DNA of 64,000 bases from JACMQX01 sp040385105 (GTDB lineage Bacteria; Pseudomonadota; Gammaproteobacteria; Burkholderiales; Burkholderiaceae_C). Location: contig JAZKHY010000045.1 in the NCBI GenBank assembly GCA_040385105.1, positions 1 to 64,000 of the forward strand, given 5' to 3'. A model generated the notes under the pieces. That model was not told the origin of the DNA. It was given only the letters and a program-made list of their open reading frames with translations, and did no database searches. The position numbers and the translations under genes are program-made. Shown piece by piece: positions 34,106 to 41,676 of the stretch (position 1 is its first letter; every line of letters starts with the position of its first letter).

Positions 34106-34317
34106 AGAGCCATTTTAGGGTTTTCACTGAAGCAGTGCTGCGGCAGGGTCACTGCTGCTGCCAGTTTGGGCGCCTGATTTGCTGTCCGGCTACAGCATTG
34201 AGGCCTTCTGTCCTACGTGGCCGGCGGAACCTTGCGCCTAAATTTCAGGCACGGCAGCGCGCACCCGGGGCACGCTGGCTCAATTCAAGAATTCAACTCC
34301 CCGGAATGGAACACATC

Positions 34318-34539
34318 ATGAACGGCATTCGCATCACCGGCATCGTCCTCATCGTCCTGGGCCTCGCCGGCTTCTTCACGGGCGGCTTCAGCTTCACCAA
34401 GGACACGTCCACCGCCAAGATCGGCCCGCTGGAGCTGGTGGTGAAGGAAAAGGAAACCATCAACTTCCCGCAGTGGCTGAGCATTGGCGCCATTTTGCTG
34501 GGTGCCGTGGTGCTGGTGGCGGGTTCGCGCAAGTCCTGA
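34318..34539 (+). CDS. small two-TM membrane protein of unknown function
   Basis: The 73-residue protein has two hydrophobic segments, GIVLIVLGLAGFFTGGFSF and LSIGAILLGAVVLVAG, joined by a short charged loop with KDTSTAKIGPLELVVKEKE, a pattern seen in small inner-membrane proteins of Gram-negative bacteria. The ATG at 34318 follows GGAACACATC; an in-frame ATG at 34306 would add four residues. No function can be assigned. It is a single gene, convergent with the IclR regulator and 212 bases from the PHP gene. Confidence 0.75.
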   Translation: MNGIRITGIVLIVLGLAGFFTGGFSFTKDTSTAKIGPLELVVKEKETINFPQWLSIGAILLGAVVLVAGSRKS

Positions 34540-34572
34540 TTCTCCGGCTGCAGCGCCTGTTCCCGGCCCTCG

Positions 34573-35376
34573 TCATGGGGCTCCGAGCAGGCGGGAGATC
34601 GCGCGGGATGACGCCAGCAGATGAGGCAGCATCGTGTCCTGCATCACCCTGGCATTGGTCCTGTTGGCCTGCCCGCTGATGTTCAGCGCCGCCACCGTCT
34701 GGCCCGCGCGGTTGGTGATCGGTGCGGCGAGCGAGATCAGGCCTTCTTCCAGTTCCTGGTTCACCAGGCACCAGCCCTGCCTGCGCGCCTGGCTGACGCG
34801 CTGCATCACTGCATCCACATCCGTCACGGTGAACCGCGTGTTGGCCGGACGCGCGGCCGACTGAAGCCGCATCCGCGCCTCGTCTTCCGGCAGGCCGGCC
34901 AGCAGCACCCTGCCGAGCGACGTGCAGTACGCCGGCAGGCGCGAGCCCACGCCTAGGCTGATGCTCATGATCTTGTGAGTGGGCACGCGCAGCACATAAA
35001 CGATGTCAGTGCCGTCCAGCGCGGCGGCCGAGCAGGACTCCTTGACTTGCCCGACCAGGCTTTCCATCACAGGCTCCGCCAGGTTCCAGATCGGCATGGA
35101 CGACAGGTAGGCAAAGCCCAGGTCAAGGATGCGCGGCGTGAGCGAGAAGTGCTTGCCGTCGCTCTCCACATAGCCCAGCGTCTGCAGCGTCAGCAGGATG
35201 CGCCGTGCGCCCGCACGGGTGAGGCCCGCGCGCGCCGCCACCTCGGTCAGGGTCTGCTGCGGCGCCTGCGCACTGAACGAGCGGATGACCTCCAGGCCCC
35301 GCGCGAAGGACTGCACATAGCCGTCGCCGGGCTTGGGCGGCTCAGCGGGCTTCCTGGCTTTGGGTGCGGTTGTCAT
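34573..35376 (-). CDS. IclR-family regulator (PcaR/PcaU/PobR type)
   Basis: The product is 267 residues from ATG 35376; the frame is open to 35472 but passes through the operator region. The N-terminal winged HTH (QTLTEVAARAGLTRAGARRI) is followed by the IclR effector domain. It is divergent from pcaIJF with a palindrome-rich gap of 122 bases between, the classic arrangement for regulators of the beta-ketoadipate pathway, whose inducer is usually 3-oxoadipate or a related acid. Confidence 0.9.
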   Translation of the reverse strand: MTTAPKARKPAEPPKPGDGYVQSFARGLEVIRSFSAQAPQQTLTEVAARAGLTRAGARRILLTLQTLGYVESDGKHFSLTPRILDLGFAYLSSMPIWNLAEPVMESLVGQVKESCSAAALDGTDIVYVLRVPTHKIMSISLGVGSRLPAYCTSLGRVLLAGLPEDEARMRLQSAARPANTRFTVTDVDAVMQRVSQARRQGWCLVNQELEEGLISLAAPITNRAGQTVAALNISGQANRTNARVMQDTMLPHLLASSRAISRLLGAP

Positions 35377-35400
35377 GCGGGGTGAATGCCTATAAAATTC

Positions 35401-35433
35401 ATTATAAGAACATTTGTTCGTAATAAGAACAAA
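35401..35433. promoter_or_regulatory. IclR operator and promoter between the regulator and pcaI
   Basis: TTTGTTC (35413-35419), seven bases, and GAACAAA (35427-35433) make a perfect inverted repeat. A second pair, GAACA (35408-35412) with TGTTC (35415-35419), overlaps it, giving three GAAC-type half-sites. ATTATA at 35401-35406 is the complement of a consensus TATAAT -10 for the IclR gene. The site is therefore placed to control the regulator and pcaI together. Confidence 0.55.
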
Positions 35434-35498
35434 TTTGCTTTCACCAAAACGCACCACCCACACCTGACCCATTCAGGTCCCACGCGGAGACAGTTCCC

Positions 35499-36239
35499 AT
35501 GATCAACAAGATCGCGCCCTCGGTCGCGGCGGCGCTGGCCGGCGTGAAAGACGGCGCCACCGTCATGATCGGCGGCTTCGGCACGGCGGGCATTCCCAAT
35601 GAACTCATCAATGGCCTGATAGAGCAGGGCGCCCGGGACCTGACCATCGTCAACAACAACGCCGGCAACGGCGAGACGGGCCTGGCCGCGCTGCTCAAGG
35701 CTGGCAGGGTGCGCAAGGTCATCTGCAGCTTTCCGCGCCAGGCAGACTCCCAGGTGTTTGACGGGCTGTACCGCAGCGGCAAGCTGGAGCTGGAGCTGGT
35801 GCCGCAGGGCAACCTGGCCGAGCGCATACGCGCAGCGGGCGCAGGCATCGGCGCCTTTTTTACTCCCACGGGCTTTGGCACAGAGCTGGCCCGCAATGCC
35901 GATGGCAGCGCTCGCGAAACCCGCGAGATCAACGGCAAACAGCAGGTGCTGGAGTACGCCATACATGGCGACCTGGCCCTGATCAAGGCCGAGCGCGGCG
36001 ACCGCTGGGGCAACCTGACCTACCGCATGGCCGCGCGCAACTTCGGGCCGGTGATGGCCACTGCCTGCAAGACCACCGTGGCGACCGTGCATGAGGTGGT
36101 GGAGCTGGGCGCGCTGGACCCGGAGGCCATCGTCACACCGGGCATTTATGTGACCCACGTCGTGAAGATCGACCGCGTCGCCACCCAGGCGGGCGGCATC
36201 AAGACGTCACCCGCAGGTGACTTGAAGAAGGCGGCCTGA
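35499..36239 (+). CDS. pcaI: 3-oxoadipate CoA-transferase subunit A
   Basis: The 246-residue alpha subunit has the CoA-transferase family I glycine motif GGFGTAGIPNELI, and VNNNAGNGETGLAALL and GFGTELARN in the expected order. With PcaJ it moves CoA from succinyl-CoA to 3-oxoadipate. The stop is one base before the ATG of pcaJ. The gene is divergent from the IclR regulator. Confidence 0.93.
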   Translation: MINKIAPSVAAALAGVKDGATVMIGGFGTAGIPNELINGLIEQGARDLTIVNNNAGNGETGLAALLKAGRVRKVICSFPRQADSQVFDGLYRSGKLELELVPQGNLAERIRAAGAGIGAFFTPTGFGTELARNADGSARETREINGKQQVLEYAIHGDLALIKAERGDRWGNLTYRMAARNFGPVMATACKTTVATVHEVVELGALDPEAIVTPGIYVTHVVKIDRVATQAGGIKTSPAGDLKKAA

Positions 36240-36240
36240 C

Positions 36241-36882
36241 ATGAGCTACACCCGACGCACCAAGGACCAGCTGGCCGCCCGTGTGGCGCAGGACATCTGG
36301 GAGGGCGCCACCGTCAACCTCGGCATCGGCATGCCGACGCAGGTGGCCAACCACATACCGTCCACCCGCGAGGTGTTCCTGCACAGCGAGAACGGCATCC
36401 TCGGCATGGGCCCTGCGCCCGCCGAAGGCGAGGAAGACTACGACCTGATCAACGCCGGCAAGCAGCCGGTGACACTGCTCAAGGGCGGCGCATTCTTTCA
36501 CCATGCCGACAGTTTCGGCATGATGCGCGGCGGCCACCTGGACATCTGCGTGCTCGGCGCCTTCCAGGTGTCGGCCACCGGCGACCTGGCCAACTGGCAC
36601 ACCGGCGAGAAGGACGCCATCCCCGCCGTCGGCGGCGCGATGGACCTGGCCACCGGCGCGAAGCAGACCTGGGTGATGATGGACCTGCTGACCAAGAAGG
36701 GCGAGAGCAAGGTCGTGAGCGCCTGCACCTACCCCCTGACCGGCATTGCCTGCGTCAAGCGCATTTACAGTGACGTTGCAACGCTGGAATGCACGCCGCA
36801 AGGCCTGAAGCTCATCGACAAGGTGGAGGGGCTGGGCCATGCGGAGCTTGAAAAGCTTGTTGGCCTGCCGATTGCGGATTGA
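36241..36882 (+). CDS. pcaJ: 3-oxoadipate CoA-transferase subunit B
   Basis: The 213-residue beta subunit has NLGIGMPTQVANH and the SENGILGMGP motif, whose Glu forms the covalent CoA thioester. The GGHLDICVLGAFQVSATGDL segment is typical of 3-oxoacid CoA-transferases. It lies between pcaI and pcaF in one operon, with 40 bases before pcaF. Confidence 0.93.
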   Translation: MSYTRRTKDQLAARVAQDIWEGATVNLGIGMPTQVANHIPSTREVFLHSENGILGMGPAPAEGEEDYDLINAGKQPVTLLKGGAFFHHADSFGMMRGGHLDICVLGAFQVSATGDLANWHTGEKDAIPAVGGAMDLATGAKQTWVMMDLLTKKGESKVVSACTYPLTGIACVKRIYSDVATLECTPQGLKLIDKVEGLGHAELEKLVGLPIAD

Positions 36883-36922
36883 GCCCCCTGAGCCGCCTGA
36901 CTGATTATTAACGGAAACAACC

Positions 36923-38125
36923 ATGAACCAAGCCTTCATCTGTGACGCCATCCGCACCCCCTTCGGCCGCTACGGCGGCGCCCTGAGCAGCGTGCGCACT
37001 GACGACCTGGGCGCCATCCCGCTGCGCGCGCTGATGCAGCGCAACCCCAATGTCGATTGGCAGGCCGTGACCGACGTGATTTATGGTTGCGCCAACCAGG
37101 CTGGCGAAGACAACCGCAATGTCGCGCACATGGCGAGCCTGCTGGCCGGCCTGCCGATTGAGGTGCCGGGCGCGACCATCAACCGCCTGTGCGGTTCGGG
37201 CCTGGATGCCCTTGGCACCGCAGCCCGCGCCATCCGCGCCGGTGAAGCCACGATGATGATCGCCGGTGGCGTGGAGAGCATGAGCCGAGCGCCGTTCGTC
37301 ATGCCCAAGGCCGAGAGCGCCTTCAGCCGCGCCAACAATGTCTATGACACCACCATTGGCTGGCGCTTCATCAACAAGCTGATGAAGGAAAAGTACGGTG
37401 TGGACGCCATGCCCGAAACCGCTGAGAACGTGGCGACGGACTACAAGATCGAGCGCGAGGCGCAGGACAAAATGGCCCTGGCCTCCCAGATGAAGGCCGT
37501 GGCCGCGCAAAAGGCCGGCTACTTTGACAGCGAGATTGTGCCCGTCACCATCCCGCAGAAAAAGGGCGACGCCATCGTGGTGAGCAAGGACGAGCATCCG
37601 CGCGAAACCTCGATGGAAGCGCTGGGCAAGCTCAAGGGCGTGGTCCGGCCCGATGGCACGGTGACCGCCGGCAACGCCAGCGGCGTTAACGACGGCTCCT
37701 GCGCGCTGCTGCTGGCCGACGAAGCTACGGCGAAGAAGAACGGCCTGACGCCAAAGGCCCGCGTGGTCGGCATGGCCACGGCTGGCGTAGCCCCGCGCAT
37801 CATGGGCATCGGCCCGGCGCCTGCCACACAGAAGGTGCTGGCACTGACGGGGCTGACCCTGGCGCAGATGGATGTGATTGAGCTCAACGAAGCCTTCGCG
37901 GCACAGGGGTTGGCTGTTTTGCGCATGCTGGGTTTGCAGGACGACGACCCTCGGGTGAATCCGAACGGTGGGGCCATTGCGCTGGGGCATCCGCTGGGTG
38001 CTTCGGGGGCGCGGCTGGCTACTACTGCTGTGAACCAGTTGCACAAGGGTGGAGGGCACTATGCGCTTTGCACGATGTGTATTGGGGTGGGGCAGGGGAT
38101 TGCCTTGGTTCTTGAGCGCGTGTGA
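36923..38125 (+). CDS. pcaF: 3-oxoadipyl-CoA thiolase
   Basis: The 400-residue thiolase has the PcaF start FICDAIRTPFGRYGGALSSV, the nucleophile Cys in NRLCGSGLDALG, NEAFAAQGLAVLR, GGAIALGHPLGASGARL, and the second Cys in CTMCIGVGQG. It cleaves 3-oxoadipyl-CoA to succinyl-CoA and acetyl-CoA and ends the pca operon. Its last 150 bases show a looser codon pattern than the rest, and a structured repeat follows about 60 bases later. Confidence 0.94.
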   Translation: MNQAFICDAIRTPFGRYGGALSSVRTDDLGAIPLRALMQRNPNVDWQAVTDVIYGCANQAGEDNRNVAHMASLLAGLPIEVPGATINRLCGSGLDALGTAARAIRAGEATMMIAGGVESMSRAPFVMPKAESAFSRANNVYDTTIGWRFINKLMKEKYGVDAMPETAENVATDYKIEREAQDKMALASQMKAVAAQKAGYFDSEIVPVTIPQKKGDAIVVSKDEHPRETSMEALGKLKGVVRPDGTVTAGNASGVNDGSCALLLADEATAKKNGLTPKARVVGMATAGVAPRIMGIGPAPATQKVLALTGLTLAQMDVIELNEAFAAQGLAVLRMLGLQDDDPRVNPNGGAIALGHPLGASGARLATTAVNQLHKGGGHYALCTMCIGVGQGIALVLERV

Positions 38126-38185
38126 GAACCGTCTCGAAGTCTGAGAGCGTCTGAGCGCGTTGGGCTTCACGCCTGCGCTTCTTCA

Positions 38186-38285
38186 GGATCAGGCGGGCAG
38201 GGCGCTCTGCTCCGCGACTGTCCCCCGCCGGCTTCGCCGGCTCCTCCTTTATGTCGCTACGCAGAGCGCCCTACCCACCTGATCC
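38186..38285 (-). repeat. structured inverted-repeat element, copy A
   Basis: Two 25-base arms (38186-38210 and 38261-38285) pair at 23 of 25 positions as Watson-Crick pairs; on the minus strand the other two are G-U pairs. GCGAC pairs with GTCGC inside, and the tip carries GCCGGC, TTC, GCCGGC. On the minus strand the core reads AGCGACATAAAGGAGGAGCC, then GGCGAAGCC, then GGGGACA and GCGGAGC, which matches copy B at 40501-40609 while the arms differ. The rest of the 317-base gap after pcaF shows no gene. It may be a mobile repeat or a structured RNA. Confidence 0.65.
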
Positions 38286-38442
38286 GGCCGGCAAATGACT
38301 CGCACAAAAGGAGAATTTCGCGGCTTCGGAGCGTGTGCTTCGAGGGGCACGATGCGACCTTCTACCGAGCCTGGAACGCTTCTCGTGATGCGGTAACGCT
38401 GGAGTTCAGCGGCTGCCGAAGTCAGTCTGTTGGAACGCCTTG

Positions 38443-39561
38443 CTAGGCATCACTCGCCTTTGCTTTCACGGCCGCTTCCGCTAGAGTCCGTTGAACGACA
38501 CGCCCGACCGTAATTGCTTGCTTCCAAGCTATGCTTCGGAAGAAGTCCTCCTTAGCAAACTCTGATTCAAGTGATTCCAGGAATGAATCCAGCCACATGT
38601 GGTACTGCCATCCAGATCGAGTAAAGAGAGCGAGAGGTTTGAAGCGAATCGACGTAACGATGCCGATCTGATAAGTCTGCAAGTCAGAGATACTCAATCC
38701 ATCCATATACAGGCGGCCAAAGCCCCGCGGCAACGTTGTATTAAATCCGTCGAAATCCACATCGAGGGTTAGATGAAACTTCGGAGTCTCAATCTCGATT
38801 CCGTAGTCTGTACTACGACCCACCCTGGCCCCTTTCGGTAGCACAAGATCGAACTTTGAATAGCGAAGCCCACCAGGACCATATGAGGCTGAAACACGGC
38901 GTCCAGACTTATCGTTGATAGTCGACTCGACGAACGCGGCGCGCTCGTGCATAGGGCGCGAGAAGGTATCTAAAAATCTATTCTTGAACACGATACCAGG
39001 CACATCCTCTCGTGCAAGTTCAGTTAAAAGAGACTGATCAAATGCCGGCTGATTGAAGAAATCTGTCAGATGCGTTGAGAGATTCTCAAGCACGAAGTAT
39101 TCGGTGGCTTCAACTACAAGTTGTCCAGCTGCCGCAATACGTTTTTTGGTAGATCCTGTCTCAGGATCTACTTCAAACATCTTCGATAGCGGATCTGCCT
39201 CCCAAAGCTTTTTCGGAGCCTCGTTTTCCGCAAACAGCGCCTGAAAGAAACCAGTCAACTCTTCTGAATACTGATATCCAGGAACCTCTAGTAGCTCATT
39301 CGTCTTCCGGTGAACGCAGAAGAACCCTTCGAAGGATCGTTGAACATTGACAGTGACTAGCAGCCGCCGGACCAGTATCGCCAGACTCGCGGCTGCTAGG
39401 GCGACACCGGCCCATAGCATCACATTGGTGCTTGGAAAAGAGGGGGTAATCGCGGCCGCGATTAACTCAATAGCCAGAGCCAGAAGGACAGCTGCTACTA
39501 CGAGCTCAATGGCAGAACTACGGCTACCGAGCAGAGCAGATACGACAGGTGACTGCGACAT
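38443..39561 (-). CDS. two-TM protein of unknown function (low-GC islet)
   Basis: I do not recognise this 372-residue protein. Two hydrophobic helices occur near the N-terminus (VVAAVLLALAIELIAAAI and LWAGVALAAASLAILVRRLL), followed by a soluble part with YGPGGLRYSKFDLVLPKG, TPKFHLTLDVDFDGFNTTLP and a Trp-rich end. This loosely resembles membrane-anchored DUF3137-type proteins, but I cannot confirm that. Codon use and base composition are clearly less GC-rich than the neighbours, indicating acquisition. It is downstream of the NYN gene on the same strand, with 189 bases between. Confidence 0.65.
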   Translation of the reverse strand: MSQSPVVSALLGSRSSAIELVVAAVLLALAIELIAAAITPSFPSTNVMLWAGVALAAASLAILVRRLLVTVNVQRSFEGFFCVHRKTNELLEVPGYQYSEELTGFFQALFAENEAPKKLWEADPLSKMFEVDPETGSTKKRIAAAGQLVVEATEYFVLENLSTHLTDFFNQPAFDQSLLTELAREDVPGIVFKNRFLDTFSRPMHERAAFVESTINDKSGRRVSASYGPGGLRYSKFDLVLPKGARVGRSTDYGIEIETPKFHLTLDVDFDGFNTTLPRGFGRLYMDGLSISDLQTYQIGIVTSIRFKPLALFTRSGWQYHMWLDSFLESLESEFAKEDFFRSIAWKQAITVGRVVQRTLAEAAVKAKASDA

Positions 39562-39750
39562 GGTATTCGTGAGGATAATGTAATGTATGCCGCAAAACCT
39601 GAGGATTAATCTGGCGGCTGCGGATTATTCTAGGCACGTGATCCTCCTACCATCGGCTTGTGCACTGGGTTCTGCCAAATGTACTGCATGGAAGCACAGT
39701 TTAAAAATGCCACCCAAACCCCGCACTTGCGCGAGCTGCCTTCTGGACCG

Positions 39751-40218
39751 TCAAGCTGCAGTTTCCCCATCCAGGAATACAAACTCGTCACAAGCCGCCA
39801 CAAACGCGCGCATCGTCTGCTGCATACCGAAGCCATACACGCGCAAACCCTTTTCGCGAATGCGGGTCGCCAAGCCTGTGAAGTCACTGTCGGACGAGAC
39901 GATGCAGAAGCCTTCCACCTCGCGGGCGTGTAGCAGTTCCATGGCATCCATGATCAGTGCGCCGTCTGACGAGTTCTTACCCTTGATATGGCGGAACTGC
40001 TGGCTGGGGCGGAGGGCTTGGGTTTCCAGGGCCTTCTTCCACGGCGTGAGCTGTGGCGTGGTCCAGTCGCCATAGACACGTCGCACTGTGGCGTTGCCGT
40101 AGTTTTCGGCAATCTTCGCCATGATGGCGGGGATGTGTGCGGCGCTGATGTTTTCCGCGTCGATGAGTACTGCGAGGTTCGGCTTGAGGAGGGTGGTTGT
40201 GGCCGTTGTCGTCGTCAT
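39751..40218 (-). CDS. short NYN-domain protein (LabA/DUF88-like PIN-type nuclease)
   Basis: The 155-residue protein is a NYN domain: NLAVLIDAENISAAHIPAIM, DWTTPQLTPWKKALE, IKGKNSSDGALIMDAMELL and VSSDSDFTGLATRIREKGL, with the acidic residues of the PIN-like active site kept (Asp in LIDAENI, SSD, SDSDF). Relatives usually continue for another 80-100 residues with an OST-HTH RNA-binding domain; this one stops right after the NYN fold, so it is a short form or a truncation. The start is taken at ATG 40218. An RNase role is family inference. Confidence 0.82.
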   Translation of the reverse strand: MTTTTATTTLLKPNLAVLIDAENISAAHIPAIMAKIAENYGNATVRRVYGDWTTPQLTPWKKALETQALRPSQQFRHIKGKNSSDGALIMDAMELLHAREVEGFCIVSSDSDFTGLATRIREKGLRVYGFGMQQTMRAFVAACDEFVFLDGETAA

Positions 40219-40279
40219 GATGTCTGCCCGGTCGGTTGAAATAACCACCGCCACACGGAATGAGTGGCGGTGGCCCGAA

Positions 40280-40427
40280 GGGTTGACGTACCGGGAACGC
40301 AGGCGAACCGGCGGAGCTTGCACTCCCCCATCCGGGCCACCAAAAACGCAGGGGCACAGATGCGAAAGCCGCAAGGCTTTGCAGGTTTGCGGCTTTCTAC
40401 AAGCCTATGTTCCCGGGACGTCAACCC
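40280..40427. repeat. 19-bp inverted repeat enclosing a perfect hairpin
   Basis: GGGTTGACGTACCGGGAAC (40280-40298) and GTTCCCGGGACGTCAACCC (40409-40427) are inverted copies with one mismatch in 19. Between them GAAAGCCGCAA (40364-40374) pairs perfectly with TTGCGGCTTTC (40387-40397). The layout could be a small non-autonomous mobile element or a folded RNA. No flanking direct repeat was found, and the element lies 60 bases upstream of the NYN gene start. Confidence 0.5.
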
Positions 40428-40500
40428 CGTATTGCGCTTTTGTTGCACAACGAGCGAAGTATAGAGCCGCGCCTGCGACGGAGCCCAACCAAATGCGCAG

Positions 40501-40609
40501 CAGGTTGGTGGTGATGGGCACCCGCCGCAGCGAAGTAAAGGGGGAATGGCTGGCGAAGCCAGACAGGAGGACATGAGCGGAGGCGGGTGCCCGTCGCCGC
40601 CAACCTGCG
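40501..40609 (+). repeat. structured inverted-repeat element, copy B
   Basis: Arms of 27 bases (40501-40527 and 40583-40609) pair at 24 positions with Watson-Crick pairs and at the other three with G-U pairs on the plus strand. The interior has CTGGC, GAA, GCCAG as a second hairpin. The core AGCGAAGTAAAGGGGGAA, GGCGAAGCC, GGAGGACATGAGCGGAG is closely shared with the minus strand of copy A at 38186-38285. The outer stems of the two copies differ yet remain paired. Confidence 0.65.
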
Positions 40610-40751
40610 GGGCAGAAACCAACGAAACAGGTGCGGCCACAGTAAGAACCCGCCACCCACCGGAAAACTCATTTCCGCGCCTTTTCTTGAAAACATAAGC
40701 CGCCTGCCGCACACTCTCCCGCAGTCACCAACAACGAGACAAGGACAAGGC

Positions 40752-41675
40752 ATGGGCAAGCGTATCGGGTGGATCGGCCTCGGCCGGATGGGCGAGGCGA
40801 TGGTCAAGCGGCTGCTCAAGGCCGGGCATGAAACCAGCGTGTGGAACCGCACCGCCTCCAAGGCAGCGCCGCTGGTGGAATACGGCGCGACGCTCGCCGG
40901 CAGCAAGCAGGAACTGGCGTCGTGTGACGTGGTGTTCACCATGGTCTCCACCACCGACGACCTGAAGGAAGTGCTGTTTGGCGAGGGCGGCCTGGCAGCA
41001 GGCAGCACCAAACCGAAGGTGGTGGTGGACAGCTCCTCCATCTCCCAGGAAGGCTCGGCCGAGATCCGCGAGCGGCTCGAAGCCATGGGCGTGGCCTACC
41101 TCTGCGCGCCGGTCTCGGGCAATGCCAAGGTGGCCAAGGCCGGCAAGCTGCTGGTGGTCGCGTCCGGCCCGAAGGCGCTGTACGACCAGGCCGAGCCCTA
41201 CCTGCAGGCCATGGCGCGCAAGGTCATGTGGGTGGGCGAGGGCGAGTTGGCGCGCATCTGGAAGATCGCGCACAACACCATGTTCGGCGTCATCATCCAG
41301 AACCTGTGCGAGATCACCGTGCTGGCCGAGAAGGCCGGCATACCGCGCCATGTGTTCCTGGAGAGCATCAACGACTCGGTGCTCGGCTCGATGTACACCA
41401 AATACAAGACGCCGATGCTCACCAACCTGACGTTCGACCAGGTCACCTTCACCCCCAAGCTGCTGCTCAAGGACATGGACCTGGGCTTGGGTGCCGCCAA
41501 GGCGCACGGCGTGGCCATGCCGGCTGCGGCCGCGACGCGTGAGTCCGTGGCGCGCATGGTCGGGCGGGGCTACGAAGACATCGACTTCGCCGTGCTGCTG
41601 GTTGAGACCGCCAAGGACGCTGGTCTGGAACTCAAGCCCGACGGCGTCAAAATGAGCGACGGCCTGGAGAGCTGA
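40752..41675 (+). CDS. NAD(P)-dependent beta-hydroxyacid dehydrogenase-family protein
   Basis: The 307-residue protein has the Rossmann motif WIGLGRMGEAMVKRL, the substrate loop APVSGNAKVAKAGKL and a conserved Lys in WKIAHNTMFG, as in 3-hydroxyisobutyrate, tartronate semialdehyde and related reductases. The ATG at 40752 is preceded by ACAAGGACAAGGC; a long upstream frame is not used because it crosses the structured repeat. It opens an operon with an amidohydrolase, a Bug, a second such dehydrogenase and a maleylacetate reductase. Confidence 0.88.
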   Translation: MGKRIGWIGLGRMGEAMVKRLLKAGHETSVWNRTASKAAPLVEYGATLAGSKQELASCDVVFTMVSTTDDLKEVLFGEGGLAAGSTKPKVVVDSSSISQEGSAEIRERLEAMGVAYLCAPVSGNAKVAKAGKLLVVASGPKALYDQAEPYLQAMARKVMWVGEGELARIWKIAHNTMFGVIIQNLCEITVLAEKAGIPRHVFLESINDSVLGSMYTKYKTPMLTNLTFDQVTFTPKLLLKDMDLGLGAAKAHGVAMPAAAATRESVARMVGRGYEDIDFAVLLVETAKDAGLELKPDGVKMSDGLES

Positions 41676-41676
41676 C

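Larger units (their letters stand above)
40219..40751. other. 533-base intergenic region with three structured parts
   Basis: No protein gene is convincing here. The region holds a 19-base inverted repeat pair (40280-40298 with 40409-40427), an inner 11-base hairpin (40364-40374 with 40387-40397), a 9-base pair GGTGGCCCG/CGGGCCACC (40269-40277, 40333-40341), and structured repeat copy B (40501-40609). The last 140 bases are AC-rich leader sequence that ends in ACAAGGACAAGGC before the dehydrogenase ATG at 40752. Confidence 0.5.

Noticed and set aside
40269..40341. A tRNA-sized structure with 9-base acceptor-like arms ending in CCACCA
   Set aside because: There is no T-loop motif or anticodon arm and the CCA falls inside the stem; it overlaps the left arm of the larger inverted repeat.
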